64,000 nucleotides of DNA, taken from contig NZ_KB908257.1 of the NCBI RefSeq assembly GCF_000382405.1, positions 310,001-374,000 on the forward strand, written 5' to 3'. Positions 45,170-53,612 of this stretch are shown here, piece by piece. The stretch is from Mycobacterium sp. 141 (GTDB lineage Bacteria > Actinomycetota > Actinomycetes > Mycobacteriales > Mycobacteriaceae). The translations under genes and the position numbers were made by a program. The notes beneath the pieces were generated by a model that was given only the letters and a program-made list of their open reading frames with translations, searched no databases and had not been told where the DNA came from. Every line of letters begins with the position of its first letter. Position 1 is the first letter of the stretch.

Positions 45170-47011
45170 GTGGCTGAATCCGTAGCAGATGCTCTTCGTT
45201 CCGCGCCGGCGATCGCTGACCGACCGGCGCGGATTCATGGCAGCTCGGATCTGTGGCGGCTGCTGCCGTATCTCCTGCCGTACCGGACGCGCTGGATCGG
45301 GATGCTCGTGGTCGCGGTGGTCAGCCTGGGCGCCACGGTGGCGATCCCACTGATGACCAAGGCCGTGATCGACGGCCCGGTGCGGCACCAGGATCAGCAC
45401 GGCCTGTGGCTGCTGGGCGCGGCCGCGCTGGGTGTCGGCGTCTCCGAGGCCGTGTTGTGGTTCATCCGCCGCTGGCTGGTGGCGCGGGCCACCATGGGCG
45501 TCGAGGCCGATATCCGCAAGGATCTCTATGCGCGGCTGCAGGTGCTGCCGATGAGTTTCCACGGTCGTTGGCAGTCCGGGCAGCTGCTGTCGCGGGTGAT
45601 GAACGATCTGTCCACCATCCGCAGGTTCCTGTCGTTCGGGCTGGTGTTCCTGATCCTCAACGCGCTGCAGATCGTGGTGGTCACCTCGATTCTGCTGGCC
45701 ATGTACTGGCCGCTCGGGGTTGTGGTGCTGGTGTCGATCGTGCCGATCGCGGCCACCGTTCTCCATTTCGAACGTGAGTACACCCGGCTGTCGAGGCTTG
45801 CGCAAGACCAGACCGGCCATGTCGCAACGCATGTCGAGGAGTCGGCGTTGGGTATGCGCGTCGTGAAGTCGTTCGGTCGCGAGGACTACGCGTACGGCCG
45901 GTTCGACGAGCAGGCCAGCCGGCTGCACGACACCCAGGTCGACCGGGTGACGGTATCGGCGAAATTCTGGACCCTGCTTGAGGTCATCCCCAACCTGACG
46001 CTCATCGTCGTGCTGGGGCTCGGTGCGTACGCTGCCGGTCACGGCGACGTCACCATGGGCACGCTGGTCGCGTTCATCACGATGATGCTGTCGCTGGTGT
46101 GGCCGATCGCGTCGCTGGGGTTCTTGCTGTCGATGACCCAGGAATCGTTCACCGCGGCCAACCGGATCGCCGAGATCTTCGATGCGCCACGGGAGATCAC
46201 CGATGGCCCGCACGACGTGGCACCGCATGGTGGCCGGCTTGAACTGCGTGACGTCGGTTTCCGGTTCCCCGACAACGACGCGTGGGTGCTGCGGCACGTC
46301 GACTTGACCGTCGAGCCGGGTGAGACGGTGGCGCTGGTCGGTGCGACCGGTTCGGGCAAGTCGGTGCTGGCCGCGTTGTTCTCCCGGCTCTACGACGTCA
46401 CCGAGGGGCAGATCCTCATCGACGGCAAGGACATTCGGGAGCTGAGCCTACCCGCGCTGCGCGCGACGGTGGCCACCGCGTTCGAGGATCCGACGTTGTT
46501 CTCCATGTCGGTGGCCGAGAACCTGCGGCTGGGGCGCCCCCGAGCGACGGACGAGGAACTCGCGCAGGCCATCGACGTCGCGGCCGCGCGATTCGTCTAC
46601 GATCTGCCGTTCGGCCTCGACACCCGCATCGGCGAGCAGGGCATGAGCCTGTCCGGTGGTCAGCGACAACGGCTTTCGCTGGCCCGCGCGATCCTGGCCG
46701 GGCCTAAGATCCTGGTGCTCGACGACACGCTGTCGGCGCTCGACGTGCACACCGAGGCCGCCGTGACCGAGGCGCTGGGCCGCATCCTGCGGGATGTCAC
46801 CGGCATCGTGGTCGCGCACCGGGCGTCGACGGTGCTGCTCGCGGACAAGGTCGCGCTGCTGGCCGGGGCGAGCAAAGCGACGGGAAGTGCCGGGGCCGGG
46901 GCGATCACGCACGTCGGCACGCACGCCGAACTACTTGCCGAGGTGCCGCAGTACCGCTACCTGCTGGCCGCCGACGACGAGCCCGTGACGATCGGAGGTG
47001 GGAATCGATGA
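45170..47011 (+). CDS. ABC exporter half-transporter, degenerate-site subunit
   Basis: 613 residues from GTG 45170. Type IV exporter: six membrane helices (WIGMLVVAVVSLGATVAIPL to IASLGFLLSMTQ), then NBD with Walker A GATGSGKSVL, signature LSGGQRQRLSLARAIL and Walker B ILVLDDTLSALD, where Asp replaces the catalytic Glu. That is a hallmark of the non-catalytic site in heterodimeric exporters such as BmrCD/TM287-288. Pairs with the next gene, whose start overlaps by 4 bp. Substrate is probably a drug or lipid. Confidence 0.9.
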   Translation: MAESVADALRSAPAIADRPARIHGSSDLWRLLPYLLPYRTRWIGMLVVAVVSLGATVAIPLMTKAVIDGPVRHQDQHGLWLLGAAALGVGVSEAVLWFIRRWLVARATMGVEADIRKDLYARLQVLPMSFHGRWQSGQLLSRVMNDLSTIRRFLSFGLVFLILNALQIVVVTSILLAMYWPLGVVVLVSIVPIAATVLHFEREYTRLSRLAQDQTGHVATHVEESALGMRVVKSFGREDYAYGRFDEQASRLHDTQVDRVTVSAKFWTLLEVIPNLTLIVVLGLGAYAAGHGDVTMGTLVAFITMMLSLVWPIASLGFLLSMTQESFTAANRIAEIFDAPREITDGPHDVAPHGGRLELRDVGFRFPDNDAWVLRHVDLTVEPGETVALVGATGSGKSVLAALFSRLYDVTEGQILIDGKDIRELSLPALRATVATAFEDPTLFSMSVAENLRLGRPRATDEELAQAIDVAAARFVYDLPFGLDTRIGEQGMSLSGGQRQRLSLARAILAGPKILVLDDTLSALDVHTEAAVTEALGRILRDVTGIVVAHRASTVLLADKVALLAGASKATGSAGAGAITHVGTHAELLAEVPQYRYLLAADDEPVTIGGGNR

Positions 47012-48837
47012 CCGCGGTCGAGGCCGACGGCTGGCGCGGGCGCATCAAGGACGACGCCGACGACGACCTGCCCATCGACGAGAGTGTGCCGCGGCGCCGC
47101 GAAGCACGGGCATTGCTCGGCTCGCTCCTGCGGCCCTACCGGTGGACCGTTGCCGTGCTGGCGCTGGTCGTCGTGGTGGAAAACGCTGCGCGCCTTGCTG
47201 TCCCGCTGCTCGTGCAACGCGGCATCGACCGCGGCATCCCGCCCATCGTCGACGGCGGTTCGGCACACGAGCTGATGGTCATCGTCGGCACCCTGTGCGC
47301 GGTCGTCGTGGTGCAGGCGGTCAGCCGGATGTTCTTCCTGCGCCGCTCCGGCCGGATCGGGCAGAAGGTGCTGCTGGAATTGCGCCGTCGCGTGTTCCGG
47401 CATTTCCAGCGTCTCGATGTCGCTTTCCACGACCGCTACACGTCGGGCCGCGTGGTCAGTCGCTCGACCAACGATGTCGAGGCCATCCAGGACATGCTGG
47501 AGACCGGTTTCGACAGCCTGATCACCGCGGCGCTGACGCTGTTCGGAACGGCGATTCTGCTGGTGGCGCTGGACTGGCGGCTGGGCCTGATGTGCCTGGC
47601 GGCCTTCCCGATCCTGGTGGCGCTGGTGTGGTGGTTCCGCAACGAGTCAGCCAAGACCTACCGGCTGGTGCGCGAAAGTGCCGCACTGGTGATCGTGCAG
47701 TTCGTCGAGACCATGACGGGCATCAAGGCCGTGCAGGCCTACCGCCGTGAGCCGCGCAACCAGGAGATCTTCTCCGACATCGCCGATGAGTATCGCGCGA
47801 TCAACGAGAAGACGTTCAAGCTGCTGGCGATCTTCATGCCGGGCGTCAAACTCGTCGGCAACATCACCACGGGCGTGGTGCTGCTCTACGGCGGTTCCCG
47901 GGTACTGCACGGTGAGATGACGGTCGGCACGCTCGCGGCGTTCCTGCTGTACCTGCGGATGTTCTTCGAGCCGATGCAGGAGATCTCGCAATTCTTCAAC
48001 ACCTTCCAATCGGCCTCGTCGGCGCTGGAGAAGTTGGCCGGTGTACTGACCGAGCCTCCCGGCATCGCCGACCCACAACATCCGGTCAATCTGTCGAACA
48101 TCAAGGGCGACATCGAGTTTCGCGATGTGACATTCGGCTATGCCCCCGGCCCGACGGTGCTGCCGGGGCTGGATCTCCGGGTGCCGGCAGGGCAGACGGT
48201 GGCTCTGGTGGGCACCACCGGTGCCGGCAAGACCACGATCGCCAAACTGATCGCCCGGTTCTACGATCCGACCTCGGGAACGGTGACACTCGACGGTGTG
48301 GACCTGCGTGACCTGTCGCAGTCCGAGCTACGCCGGCACATAGTGATGGTCACCCAGGAGAACTTCATGTTCGAGGGCACCGTGGCCGACAACATCCGGT
48401 TCGGCCGCCCAGATGCCACCGACGCGCAGGTGCGGGCGGCCGCGACCGCGGTCGGCGCGGACCGGTTCATCGACGCGCTGGCCGACGGGTATGACACCGA
48501 CGTCGCCAAGCGCGGTGGTCGGCTCTCGGCGGGACAACGTCAACTCGTGGCGTTCGCCCGGGCGTTCCTGGCCGATCCGGCGGTGCTGATCCTCGACGAG
48601 GCCACGTCATCACTCGATGTCCCCAGCGAGCGGATGGTGCAGCGAGCACTGGAAACCGTGCTCGCAGACCGCACCGCGTTGGTGATCGCCCACCGGTTGT
48701 CCACAGTGCAGGTCGCAGACCGGGTGCTGGTGCTCGAACACGGACGCATCCTCGAGGACGGCCCGCCGTCCGAGCTCATCGACCGCGACGGCCACTACGC
48801 CGAGCTGCATCGTGCCTGGGTCGACTCACTGGCCTGA
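47008..48837 (+). CDS. ABC exporter half-transporter, catalytic-site subunit
   Basis: 609 residues from ATG 47008, overlapping the first subunit (ATGA). Six membrane helices, then NBD with Walker A GTTGAGKTTI, signature LSAGQRQLVAFARAFL (LSAGQ rather than LSGGQ) and Walker B LILDEATSSLD with the catalytic Glu. The intact Walker B and altered signature complement the partner's pattern, so the two form one heterodimer with a single full ATP site. No regulator adjoins. Confidence 0.9.
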   Translation: MTAVEADGWRGRIKDDADDDLPIDESVPRRREARALLGSLLRPYRWTVAVLALVVVVENAARLAVPLLVQRGIDRGIPPIVDGGSAHELMVIVGTLCAVVVVQAVSRMFFLRRSGRIGQKVLLELRRRVFRHFQRLDVAFHDRYTSGRVVSRSTNDVEAIQDMLETGFDSLITAALTLFGTAILLVALDWRLGLMCLAAFPILVALVWWFRNESAKTYRLVRESAALVIVQFVETMTGIKAVQAYRREPRNQEIFSDIADEYRAINEKTFKLLAIFMPGVKLVGNITTGVVLLYGGSRVLHGEMTVGTLAAFLLYLRMFFEPMQEISQFFNTFQSASSALEKLAGVLTEPPGIADPQHPVNLSNIKGDIEFRDVTFGYAPGPTVLPGLDLRVPAGQTVALVGTTGAGKTTIAKLIARFYDPTSGTVTLDGVDLRDLSQSELRRHIVMVTQENFMFEGTVADNIRFGRPDATDAQVRAAATAVGADRFIDALADGYDTDVAKRGGRLSAGQRQLVAFARAFLADPAVLILDEATSSLDVPSERMVQRALETVLADRTALVIAHRLSTVQVADRVLVLEHGRILEDGPPSELIDRDGHYAELHRAWVDSLA

Positions 48838-48954
48838 CGTAGTGACGTTTCGTACAGGCCAGGCGGATCATCTCGATTGCGTCCTGTCGTCTGTTCGGTG
48901 GAAAGCACTGCGGCGTCGAGTTTTCGGCCAGTGCCGCAGCTGACGAAGGAGCAA

Positions 48955-49275
48955 CTATTGCGCTTCCGGCCTGTTCACCTCCGCCACCTCAGCATCATCT
49001 TTGCCGCCAGTGCGGGCGCAAGCGACGAGGGCGGTTACCGCCGCCATGAATGGAACGCTGAGCGGCCAGGCGATAACTAGGTACATCGGTCCCCACAGCG
49101 TGAGGCACATGATTGCCAGTCGAACGGTCTCCCCGGTGGATATGGGTTCTGGGCCTTCGTGATTGACAATGAATCCGATGCAGACCGCAACACCAGCGAG
49201 AATGCAACAGGTCACTACGACCGCGGCGAGAGACCACAAGACGCGGCGGCCGCTCGGTTTGGTGAAGGTGATCAT
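48955..49275 (-). CDS. Small membrane protein, possible partner of ESX substrate
   Basis: 106 residues. Two or three hydrophobic segments (VLWSLAAVVVTCCILAGVAV, IMCLTLWGPMYLVIAWPLSV plus MAAVTALVA) and an acidic C-terminus (GGKDDAEVAEVNRPEAQ). No homologue recognised. Its ATG overlaps the stop of the original frame of the ESX-substrate gene (ATGA), so it was translationally coupled to it. That position is where an immunity or export partner would lie; this is inference. Confidence 0.6.
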   Translation of the reverse strand: MITFTKPSGRRVLWSLAAVVVTCCILAGVAVCIGFIVNHEGPEPISTGETVRLAIMCLTLWGPMYLVIAWPLSVPFMAAVTALVACARTGGKDDAEVAEVNRPEAQ

Positions 49276-49849
49276 CGTCCCTCGCTGACTGTCGGGATAG
49301 AACCGATCGGGTTCGCAGGGTCTACCAGTTTCGTGGTGTGCTGTGTGAACGGGTCCGGCGCGAACGGAATCGCGTTCTCCAGTTCCCAGCGCCAGTCAGG
49401 AATGTTCGGGCTAGTTCGCGGTCGATCATCTCTGCCGAGGCGAGAAGCTGGTGAAGGGTGGTGGTGATGTAGTCAAGATCGTCCTGGTTGACTTCGTCGG
49501 TGATGGGGGTGACGGTGCCGGTTTCGAGGTTGATATCGAACTTGCCCCGTGCGAGGTCCAGGACGTCTTGCAAGAATGTCTTGAGTGCATCGATCTCGTC
49601 AGCAGCAGTAGAGATGACCTTCGATGCTTCCTGCCGTGCGGCGATATGGCCAACGAGGTAAGTGTTGAGTTTGTCGAGGCTGCCGTTGGCCGCGTCGGCC
49701 GCCTGACCGCTCCATGTCCCTAGGTGGGGGAGAGCCCGCAGTCCGTCTCTAACACCGTCCATCGAGGTAGATGTGGCGTCCAGTGCTGTCGAGACCTCGC
49801 GGACCTGCCCTGAACTCCACCGTTGGACGTCGGCGAGTGTGAGTGACAT
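49272..49849 (-). pseudogene. ESX/WXG-type secreted protein with C-terminal frameshift
   Basis: From ATG 49849 the frame has an N-terminal helical hairpin with a WxG turn (MSLTLADVQRWSSGQVREVS, PHLGTWSGQAADAANG), as in WXG100/LXG-like ESX substrates. It runs to a stop at 49322 with an unlikely arginine-rich tail (NWRTRFRSRRTRSHSTPRNW). In the neighbouring frame from near 49415, SPNIPDWRWELENAIPFAPD, PFTQHTTKLVDPANPIGS and IPTVSEGR read smoothly to TGA 49272-49274, overlapping the next ATG. So the original product (about 191 residues) was likely shifted near 49400-49435, by mutation or sequencing error. Confidence 0.65.
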
Positions 49850-50157
49850 CAGAGATTTTGACGGATGCGGACCAGATCGGCCGCAGCATCTTCGTCAAGC
49901 GTCTCGTACTTGTGTCCGATGTGACGGAACGCATCGCGGTGGTGGCTCAGCTCGTTGCTGATGTGGTTGGCAACGGTTTGCAGGTGACCAATCTTGTCCT
50001 TGATCGCCTCACCGGACGATCCGACCCACCCGGAACTTGCTGCATCGATATCGGCGTTTGCCGAGTCGTGAACTTGGGTGTGCTCAGCTTCGTGCATATC
50101 AAGGTGATCAGCCGACATGAGCAGGTGTGTCGGATCGACCTTCAGAGACTTTGACAT
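49849..50157 (-). CDS. WXG100/EspC-like ESX secretion-associated protein
   Basis: 102 residues. Helix-turn-helix hairpin with SSGWVGSSGEAIKDKIGHLQ (WxG in the turn) and long flanking helices, the size and shape of WXG100/EspC (DUF2580) proteins exported by type VII systems. Strong ribosome-binding site GAGGGGGAG before the ATG. Its stop overlaps the next gene's ATG (TGATG), so the pair is probably made and exported together. No ESX machinery genes are in this window. Confidence 0.78.
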   Translation of the reverse strand: MSKSLKVDPTHLLMSADHLDMHEAEHTQVHDSANADIDAASSGWVGSSGEAIKDKIGHLQTVANHISNELSHHRDAFRHIGHKYETLDEDAAADLVRIRQNL

Positions 50158-50424
50158 TGCTCCCCCTCAACAGCAGTGTTAGCCCTGACGCCAGGCTACC
50201 CGATAGGCACACGCGCAATTGCTCCAGCCGCCCCATACCGTCTGGTCGACCACAGGTGCTTGACTCGGTCATGCATTCATGGTGTCGCACGGCGATAACC
50301 GGCAGGCGGTGTGGACTGTGACGCCGATTGCGTCCGCGGTTCTGGATCCCGGTGCACAGCCTTTTCGAACTGGTTCTCGTCGTCGCGATCGTCGCCGCAT
50401 GGGGCGATGCCGTGGTCCGGGCGC

Positions 50425-51108
50425 TCACGCTTCGAGTTCGCCGGCGATCCGACGTTCGATGGCTGCCCGGGCGGTGGCCGGCAGCACGAACAATCCGTCG
50501 AGTTCCCGGCGCGCCTTGCTGTAGGCGTTCTGCCGCTCCTGCGGCGTGGCCGCTGCATCGGAGGCAAGTCTGAGCAGCTGCTGGGCGCGCGCCAGCCGCT
50601 CCTGGTCCTCTGGGGAGAAATCGCTGCGCCGCCGCCGGATTGCCTCGGCCTCGGCGACGTCGAATGCCGAGGTGTACTCGTGCACAGCGTCGCGATACTC
50701 CAATTGGGCGTCACGGTCGCCGAGCATGTCCTCGAGTTTGTCGGGACGCAGCCACTCCGCGCGGCTGCGCGCCTTGTGAAAGGCGATGGTCAGCGGCTCA
50801 CGCATATCGGTCATGAGCGGGAAATCCAGCAGCTTGGCGATGTCGATCTCGTAGTCCAGCCACCGGGCGTTGGTGCTGTCGTGCTGTTCGAGCAGCTTCT
50901 TGAGTTCGCGCTGCGCGGCCGAGTCCGACATCTTGGCGCTACCTGCGGCGCGGGCCAGCTCGATCTTGGTCTGCTGCTTGATGCGGTAGCGCTCCAGGCG
51001 ACGCTCGGCCCGGCGTTCGTTGGCGGCGGCGACCGCTTTGATCCCACCGCCGATCGCGCCGCCGAGCGGAAAGATCAGCCACCAGAAGTTTCCGGCGAAC
51101 TGCAGCAT
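50425..51108 (-). CDS. Single-pass membrane protein with long helical cytoplasmic part
   Basis: 227 residues from ATG 51108 (GTG 51117 also possible). One N-terminal membrane segment (FWWLIFPLGGAIGGGIKAVA) followed by charged, heptad-rich helix (ANERRAERRLERYRIKQQTK, KMSDSAAQRELKKLLEQHDS) and more helices to the end (GLFVLPATARAAIERRIAGE). No known domain. The coiled coil may mediate assembly at the membrane. It is upstream of accD3's end on the same strand but 151 bp away. The 267 bp between its end and the ESX gene start (50158-50424) show no gene I would support. Confidence 0.75.
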   Translation of the reverse strand: MLQFAGNFWWLIFPLGGAIGGGIKAVAAANERRAERRLERYRIKQQTKIELARAAGSAKMSDSAAQRELKKLLEQHDSTNARWLDYEIDIAKLLDFPLMTDMREPLTIAFHKARSRAEWLRPDKLEDMLGDRDAQLEYRDAVHEYTSAFDVAEAEAIRRRRSDFSPEDQERLARAQQLLRLASDAAATPQERQNAYSKARRELDGLFVLPATARAAIERRIAGELEA

Positions 51109-51259
51109 CGGCTCCACCACCCCAGGATGCCATCGGGACAGGGGATGGGCGCCGCCCCTACGTAACACCAGGGCGGAACATCCGCGCAAAACGCGCCGCC
51201 ACGTTACGAGCGTAAACCTCGGCGTCGGGTGCGGCATACCCTGCGGGGCGCTTTCACGG

Positions 51260-52741
51260 TCAGCCGGGCAATCCGATCCGTCGGTAGCGGTGCAGCCGCA
51301 TGCCGATCCGCTCGGCGTCGGGTACGGTGCGCAGCCGGTGCAGTTCACCGGCGATGGTCGCCGACAGCCGGGCGGTGAATTCGGCCGGCTCGTCGGCGGC
51401 GTCCGGCCGCTCGGCCACGACGGCGTCGACGATCCCGTTATGCAACAGATCCGTGGACCGGATACCTTGTGCGGCAGACAATTCCGGGGCATGTGCGGTA
51501 TCGCGGAACACGATCGCACTGGCCCCCTCGGGTGGCAGCGGAGCCAGCCAGCCGTTGGCGGCGGCCAGCACTCGGTCGGCGGGCACCATCGCCAGCGCCG
51601 GCCCGCCACTGCCCTGGCCCAGCAGTACCGACACCGTCGGTACTTCCAGCGTCACCAATTCGGCCAGGCAGCGGGCGATCTCGCCGGCGAGGCCGCCCTC
51701 CTCCGCTTCGGCCGACAAGGCCGGGCCCGCGGTGTCGATCATCGACACCAGCGGTAGGCGCAAGTCGGCGGCCAGCGCCATGCCGCGCCGGGCCTCGCGC
51801 AGCGCCGCCGGACCGACCATGCCGATGCGCTGCTGGCCGAGCACCACGGCGGGCTGTCCACCGAAGCGTGCCAGCGCCAGCAGCATCTGCCCCGAACCGC
51901 CACCGGTACCCGACAGCAGCACGCGGTCTGTGGCACCGTGCTTCAGCACGTACTCGGCACCGGGCCGGTCCGGCCGCCGTGACGCGGTCACCGAATCCCA
52001 GGCCGGCACGTCGGGCGGTGACGCCGGCGGCGGTTCGGGTGGCGGCGGTTCGGGTGGCGGCGCCCCGGGGGAGTCGCACATCACCGTCAGGGTGCGGTGC
52101 AACACCGCGCGCAGCGCCTCCACCGGCACCACGCCGTCGATGACGCCGTGCTGGAAGAGGTTCTCCGCGGTCTGCACGCCGGCAGGGAACTTCTCACCGT
52201 AGAGCTGCTCGTACACCCGGGGCCCGAGGAACCCGATCAGCGCGCCGGGTGCGGCGGCGGTGACGTGACCCAGTGATCCCCACGAGGCAAACACCCCGCC
52301 GGTGGTGGGATGGCGCAGGTAGACGATGTAGGGCAGATGGGCCCGCTTGTGCAGCTCGACGGCGGCGGCAATCTTGACCATCTGCAGGAACGCGACGGTG
52401 CCCTCCTGCATCCGCGTGCCGCCCGAGCTCGGCGAGGCCAGCAACGGTAGCCCTTCAGCCGTCGCGCGGGCGACCGCCGCGGTGATCCGTTCGGCGGCGG
52501 CCACCCCGATCGACCCGGCCAGGAAGTCGAATTCGCAGGCCAGGACCGCGACGCGACGGCCGAACACCGTGCCCTCCCCGGTGATCACCGACTCGTCCAG
52601 GCCGGTCTTCGCCTGCGCCTGCGCCAATTCGCGCCGGTACTCGTCACTGGCAGCGGCCTCCAGTGGTGGCGCGTCCCAGCTCCGGAACGAACCTTCGTCC
52701 AGCACGGCATCACGTAGCGCAAGGGCCCCGATCCGACTCAC
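51260..52741 (-). CDS. accD3: Acyl/acetyl-CoA carboxylase carboxyltransferase AccD3
   Basis: 493 residues. Fused beta- and alpha-type carboxyltransferase halves of the crotonase fold: LASPSSGGTRMQEGTVAFLQ and VASWGSLGHVTAAAPGALIG in the first, and SMIDTAGPALSAEAEEGGLA, SVLLGQGSGGPALAMVPADR in the second. A Pro/Glu-rich linker (PPPEPPPPEPPPASPPDVP) joins them. Rv0904c-type AccD3 is the less-studied AccD of mycobacteria; acetyl-CoA or acyl-CoA specificity is unproven. Divergent from echA6. Confidence 0.9.
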   Translation of the reverse strand: MSRIGALALRDAVLDEGSFRSWDAPPLEAAASDEYRRELAQAQAKTGLDESVITGEGTVFGRRVAVLACEFDFLAGSIGVAAAERITAAVARATAEGLPLLASPSSGGTRMQEGTVAFLQMVKIAAAVELHKRAHLPYIVYLRHPTTGGVFASWGSLGHVTAAAPGALIGFLGPRVYEQLYGEKFPAGVQTAENLFQHGVIDGVVPVEALRAVLHRTLTVMCDSPGAPPPEPPPPEPPPASPPDVPAWDSVTASRRPDRPGAEYVLKHGATDRVLLSGTGGGSGQMLLALARFGGQPAVVLGQQRIGMVGPAALREARRGMALAADLRLPLVSMIDTAGPALSAEAEEGGLAGEIARCLAELVTLEVPTVSVLLGQGSGGPALAMVPADRVLAAANGWLAPLPPEGASAIVFRDTAHAPELSAAQGIRSTDLLHNGIVDAVVAERPDAADEPAEFTARLSATIAGELHRLRTVPDAERIGMRLHRYRRIGLPG

Positions 52742-52876
52742 GGCAGAAGGCTAACCCGACGCGCCGCCCACCCGCAGTGGCGGCGAAGGTCATCGGTTTG
52801 CCAGACGGCTGGCCGCCGGTCAGCGGCGAGAACTGTGCGCGGTCGCGACCCCGGAGTAGATGGTTAGGCTGGCGAC

Positions 52877-53611
52877 ATGATTGGTGTCACCCGAGACGGC
52901 AATGTCCTGACTCTGGAGTTACAACGTCAAGAGCGGCGCAACGCGCTGAACTGCGAACTCGTCGACAGGTTGCGTGAAGCGGTCGAAAGCGCAGCCGGCG
53001 AGGATGTCCGCGCGATCGTGCTGACCGGCCAGGGCCCGGTGTTCAGCTCCGGTGCCGACCTGACCGACGCGACGGGGATGGCCGAGAAACTGCCCGACAA
53101 AGCTCTGGCCCTGAACCTCGCGATCGACAAGACGCCGGTGCCGGTTATCGGCGCCATCAACGGCCCCGCGATCGGCGCCGGGGTGATCCTGTCCATGATC
53201 TGCGACCTGCGGGTGGTGGACACCTCCGCGTACTTCCAGTTTCCCGTTGCCAAATACGGCCTGGCTCTTGATAACTGGAGTATCCGCCGACTGACTTCGC
53301 TGGTCGGCTACGGTCGGGCCCGCGGCATGCTGCTGGCGGCCGAGAAGCTCACGGCCGAAACGGCACTGCTGACCGGTATGGCCAACCGCATCGGCACGCT
53401 GGTCGACGCGCAGAAGTGGGCCGCAGAGATCGCCGGCTTTGCGCCGCTGGCGCTGCGGCACGCCAAACGGGTGCTCAACGATGACGGTGCCTACGAAGAG
53501 CAGTGGCCTGAGCACAAAGAACTGTTCGACAAGGCGTGGTCCAGCGGCGACGTCATCGAGGCGCAGGTGGCGCGGCTGCAGAAGCGGCCACCGAACTTCA
53601 CCGGGGCCTGA
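52877..53611 (+). CDS. echA6: Enoyl-CoA hydratase/isomerase-family EchA6
   Basis: 244 residues. Crotonase fold with the oxyanion-hole stretches [17 protein letters not shown] and [20 protein letters not shown]. The usual catalytic Glu positions are weakly conserved, in line with EchA6 of M. tuberculosis (Rv0905), which binds but does not hydrate fatty acyl-CoA and works with MmpL3 in mycolate metabolism. The next gene starts 1 bp after it. Confidence 0.9.
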   Translation: MIGVTRDGNVLTLELQRQERRNALNCELVDRLREAVESAAGEDVRAIVLTGQGPVFSSGADLTDATGMAEKLPDKALALNLAIDKTPVPVIGAINGPAIGAGVILSMICDLRVVDTSAYFQFPVAKYGLALDNWSIRRLTSLVGYGRARGMLLAAEKLTAETALLTGMANRIGTLVDAQKWAAEIAGFAPLALRHAKRVLNDDGAYEEQWPEHKELFDKAWSSGDVIEAQVARLQKRPPNFTGA

Positions 53612-53612
53612 G

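Noticed and set aside
48908..48939. Inverted repeat CTGCGGC/GCCGCAG between the ABC and ESX genes
   Set aside because: Only 7 bp of stem and an 18-base loop; too weak to call a terminator, although its position between convergent genes is suggestive.
50328..50573. Plus-strand ORF starting MRPRFWIPVHSLFELVLVVA
   Set aside because: The first 40 residues look like a membrane helix, but the rest runs antisense through the helical membrane protein, starts at TTG and has no ribosome-binding site.
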